A stretch of DNA of 15,807 nt, taken from the NCBI GenBank assembly GCA_026770595.1, contig MU634097.1, forward strand, positions 1 through 15,807. The letters are read 5' to 3'. The notes under the pieces are model-generated. The model had not been told where the DNA came from. It saw nothing but the letters and a program-made list of their open reading frames with translations, and did not search any database. Positions 13,039 to 15,807 of this stretch are shown piece by piece (the first letter of the stretch is position 1; every line of letters starts with the position of its first letter). The stretch comes from Ochromonadaceae sp. CCMP2298. Lineage: Eukaryota; Sar; Synurophyceae; Ochromonadales; Ochromonadaceae. Made by a program: the position numbers and the translations under genes.

Positions 13039-15807
13039 ATGAGCTATCCGCGTGGGCCGAAAGGCGTCCGGCCGAAGGGCAAGAAGACCCCCGCGCAGAA
13101 GGGTAATAAGGTAGGTGGAATGCTTTCGATTCAATGGGTGTGCTGAGCCTAACGCGCTGTCTCTTCTTCAGGAGGGTGAGGAAGCCGCGATGCTGACCAA
13201 GCAGCTTGTGCTGGAGGAGGAGCTGAAGCGGCTGCAGACCCAGGTGGCAGCATTGCAGGGAATGGAGCAGGGATCGCAGGAGAGGAAAGGGCTCCTCGGC
13301 TCTGTGCCGCCAGTGGTGCTGCCCGCGCGCTCATTGTCCGAGGAGGCTTCACTGCAGGCCCAGCTCACGGAAGCCTTTGACGAGCTGGACACCCTGGGCG
13401 CTGGGGACGACTCTGCGCTGGCTCCGACTGCCACAGGTGTGGGTGCGCGTACGCTCCCGCCCCCCAACCTGCGGGCGGACACGGGACGTTGGCAGGAGGG
13501 GGGGGACGGGGACGAGGCCTACCCCTTCACGCACGCGCCGAACGCGCTCAAGCTGTTCGCAAGTTCCACCACGATGACGCACGCCTTCGCGCACAGCAGG
13601 GGCGCAGCCACTCTCAGCCCCTTCAGCGATGCACTCCCCGGCAGAGACACAGGCAAGGCAGAGTCCAAGGACCCGTCTCTGCACAGCAGCGTAGACCCCA
13701 GCCCCCTCCAGGACGGCAGGAAGAAGAAAAAAAGCGCCCGAAAGCCTCAATTGCAGTCACACCCGCCGCGCTCCAGCCACCCCGCAGAGCCGCAGTCCGC
13801 CCTCAGCTCTGCCGCTGCCTCTGCCGATCACGCGTCCGCGCTCTCTGCGGAGTCCAGCACGTTCGACGACTCTGGGCTGCTGCCCCCGCTCTCCGCACTG
13901 CCAGAGGCCACATGCGCGCTGAGGGAACAGCTGCTGAGATTCGCCGAGATCCGCTCGCTGTTCCAGATGCAAAGGCAGATCGCGCAGGCAACGGCGCGCA
14001 AGCAGGGGCAGGGGCAGGGGGGCTTCCGCTTCGCCACGGAGCTGGAGTCCTCCGAGGAGGCGGCGCAGCATAAATTGCAGCAGGATACCAGCAGGCACAG
14101 GCTGCGTATGCATGAGGGGCGGCAGGTGCCGAGGCGCTTTCCCGACACGCACACTACGCATACAGCACACTCGCCTGCGCAGCGGCCGCACCTGCATTCG
14201 CACAGCTCGCCCTCGCCCCGCACTGTTCTGCTGAGGCCCTCCCCCGGAGAGGATGGAGGGGACAAAGAGGGGGATCACACTATCCATGCAGACAGCGACA
14301 GCCACAATTCCGATAGCCACACACACATCAGCAGTCACGACGGCCACACCCGATACGGCAGCGAAGGCTATGCGGAGCAGGAGGATAAAAAGGAACAGGA
14401 GGGTCAGGAGGTACAGAGGGGGCAGGAGATGCAGGAGAAGAAAGAGGGGCAGGGGGGACAGGGGGAACAGGGGGGGCTGAGAGGGCGGGGAGTGCGGAAG
14501 AGGTCCATGATGTACTACCCTGGGGCATTCACAGCCGCTACCAGGGCCTTGTTCCCCACAAAGGAGGGGGTTGGGGACCTGTCCCATGTGGTGCCCAGCA
14601 CGCCCCCGCCCAGCCGCTCGGTCACTATGATGACCTTGGCAGCCGATGACCACCCACCCCTCTCACTCCACGACGCAGCCACACCCGCACAAGCACCCGC
14701 CTCTCCCACGCACGTCCTGTCGTCCCAGCTGCCTTCTCCCAGTGTTTCTCCGCTGCTGGGCGCGGCCGAGCAGCAGCAGGTGCAGCAGATGCAGCAGGCG
14801 CTGCTTCAGACGCAAGCGCAGCAGCAGTTGCAGTGGGCGGCAGACATTTTGGCCCTGCAGAAGGCAGCCGACGCCTGGGGAGCCATGGGCAGCTCCCCCT
14901 CTATCCTCCTCCATTCACCCGCCCACTCTCCCACCGCCGACTCCCCCTCTGCTGCTTCGCTGCACTCCCTGTCGTCCAGCGCGGGGGCGGGTGAGCCGGC
15001 TGCTTCTGCGGGCAGCGGCGCGGGCGTCGGGCACGAGGAGGTGTCGGGTGAGAAGTCGGATGTGCGCAGAGAGGCGCAGGAGCTCGAGGGGGGGCAGGTG
15101 AAGGGACAGGGGCTGGGGCGGACAGGGGGGCATGTGGGCCTGACCTCGCTGACTGTGGTGGAGCAGGTGGTGCTGGCGCGTAGCAAGCGCCCCATTGCCG
15201 ACAAGATCGAGGCTCGACTGAGGGGCAAGATCGCCCTGCTGCAGGAGGAGATGCGGCTGCTCAGGGCAGTCAGGCTCATCCCACCCCCCAGGTCTGCAAG
15301 CTCAAATGACTCGGACAGCGACGACTCTCAGGAGGGCAGGGACGAGGAGGGTAAGGGGGATAAGGACAGCAAGGACGGGGAGAAGAGCAAGAGCAAGGAT
15401 GGGAGCGCGGACGGCAGTGCTAACGGCAGTGCTAACGGGAGCAGAGAGGGGGCTCGCAAGAAGCGCCGCAGGCACCACCACAGGATGGCGCCTGTGGGGA
15501 CCGGCATCTCTCTGATCCTGAAGCGCTCAGTGGAGCACGTGATCAAGAAGCACCTGAGGGAGACGAGACACGCGCGCAGAGACCAGGCAGTGGCAGAGGT
15601 GGAGGAGGAGGAACGGGGGTGGCGGGAGGGCGGGGTGGATCAGTCTCCCCCCAAGCAGAGGTCTGCCTCCATGGCGCTGGCCGCCTCTGCGCACGCATTC
15701 GAAGCTGCTGCCTCTGCTGCTGCTGCTTACGGGCTCGAGGAGAAGCGCAACCCCACCAAGGCGAAGGTCACGGATGCTAGTGCCCAGGACACGGTGGCGG
15801 ACTCGCC
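13039..15807 (+). CDS. Large low-complexity protein of unknown function, partial at right edge
   Basis: Exon 1 (13039-13110) encodes MSYPRGPKGVRPKGKKTPAQ and KGNK, ending AAG|GTAGGT. The intron (13111-13171) ends TCTTCTTCAG. Exon 2 runs open from 13172 past the window end, giving 902 codons so far. I recognise no domain. It begins with a basic leader. A heptad-like coiled coil follows at about residues 31-55 (MLTKQLVLEEELKRLQTQVA), then acidic, Ser- and His-rich stretches (HADSDSHNSDSHTH), a Gln/Glu/Gly-rich segment, and a Gln-rich helix near 14769-14850 (EQQQVQQMQQALLQTQAQQQ). A more ordered part comes at 15139-15285 (SLTVVEQVVLARSKRPIADK, ARLRGKIALLQEEMRLLRAV). Next is an Asp/Ser/Lys-rich segment with KKRRRHHH, a possible nuclear signal, then SLILKRSVEHVIKKHL. 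A nuclear scaffold is one guess; no function is assigned. Confidence 0.7.
13111..13171 (+). other. Short intron in the large unknown gene
   Basis: This is a 61-base intron with donor AAG|GTAGGT, a branch-like CCTAACG about 23 bases before the 3' end, and acceptor CTCTTCTTCAG|GAG. It joins phase-0 ends. It is the clearest intron in the window and sets the local splice consensus. Confidence 0.85.

Noticed and set aside
1-15807. tRNA, rRNA, CRISPR array, insertion sequence or viral genes
   Set aside because: No B-box-like GGTTCGA pattern in a cloverleaf context, no spaced identical repeats with unique spacers, and no transposase, integrase or capsid-like frame was seen.

Overview
This is nuclear DNA from a eukaryote, most likely a microalga with a red-type secondary plastid, perhaps a stramenopile. 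Four signs point there. Genes carry spliceosomal introns with GT..AG ends and CTAAC-like branch points. Proteins are swollen by GC-rich low-complexity runs. Simple repeats are abundant. One small protein starts with a signal peptide ending in an ARA-F junction, which resembles the ASAFAP plastid-import motif. Species identity is inference. Genes lie close together on both strands and do not form operons.

Layout from left to right: a HAD-type phosphatase (+, 107-709); a gene-poor stretch with two tandem RNA-like hairpins (923-1126); a membrane-anchored FkbM-type methyltransferase (-, 1653-3431) with a probable extra last exon at 1308-1444 beyond a TAG-repeat intron; a divergent, once-spliced ATP23/M76 mitochondrial protease (+, 3509-4513); a 1204-residue N,N-dimethylformamidase-beta-like protein (-, 4820-8434); a small two-exon gene (+, 8990-9548); an AsaB/CmcJ-like oxygenase-family protein (-, 9995-10966); a Sua5/YrdC threonylcarbamoyl-AMP synthase (-, 11238-12593); and a large unrecognised low-complexity protein (+, 13039 to beyond 15807).

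The most notable item is the small gene at 8990-9548. Its reading frame is interrupted by one UGA at 9140-9142. It then stays open, crosses a consensus intron in the correct phase and ends at TAA. About 50 bases after that TAA lies a stem-loop with the features of a SECIS element: an 11-bp lower helix, a TGAC/TGAG non-Watson-Crick quartet, a 7-bp plus 3-bp upper helix, and CC where AA is usual. Three other genes here end in TGA, so UGA is a normal stop in this genome. I infer a 107-residue, probably plastid-targeted selenoprotein of a family I do not recognise.

The genes do not form one pathway. They are housekeeping functions (tRNA t6A synthesis, ATP synthase assembly and proteolysis) mixed with accessory enzymes, some of which may have been acquired from bacteria or fungi.
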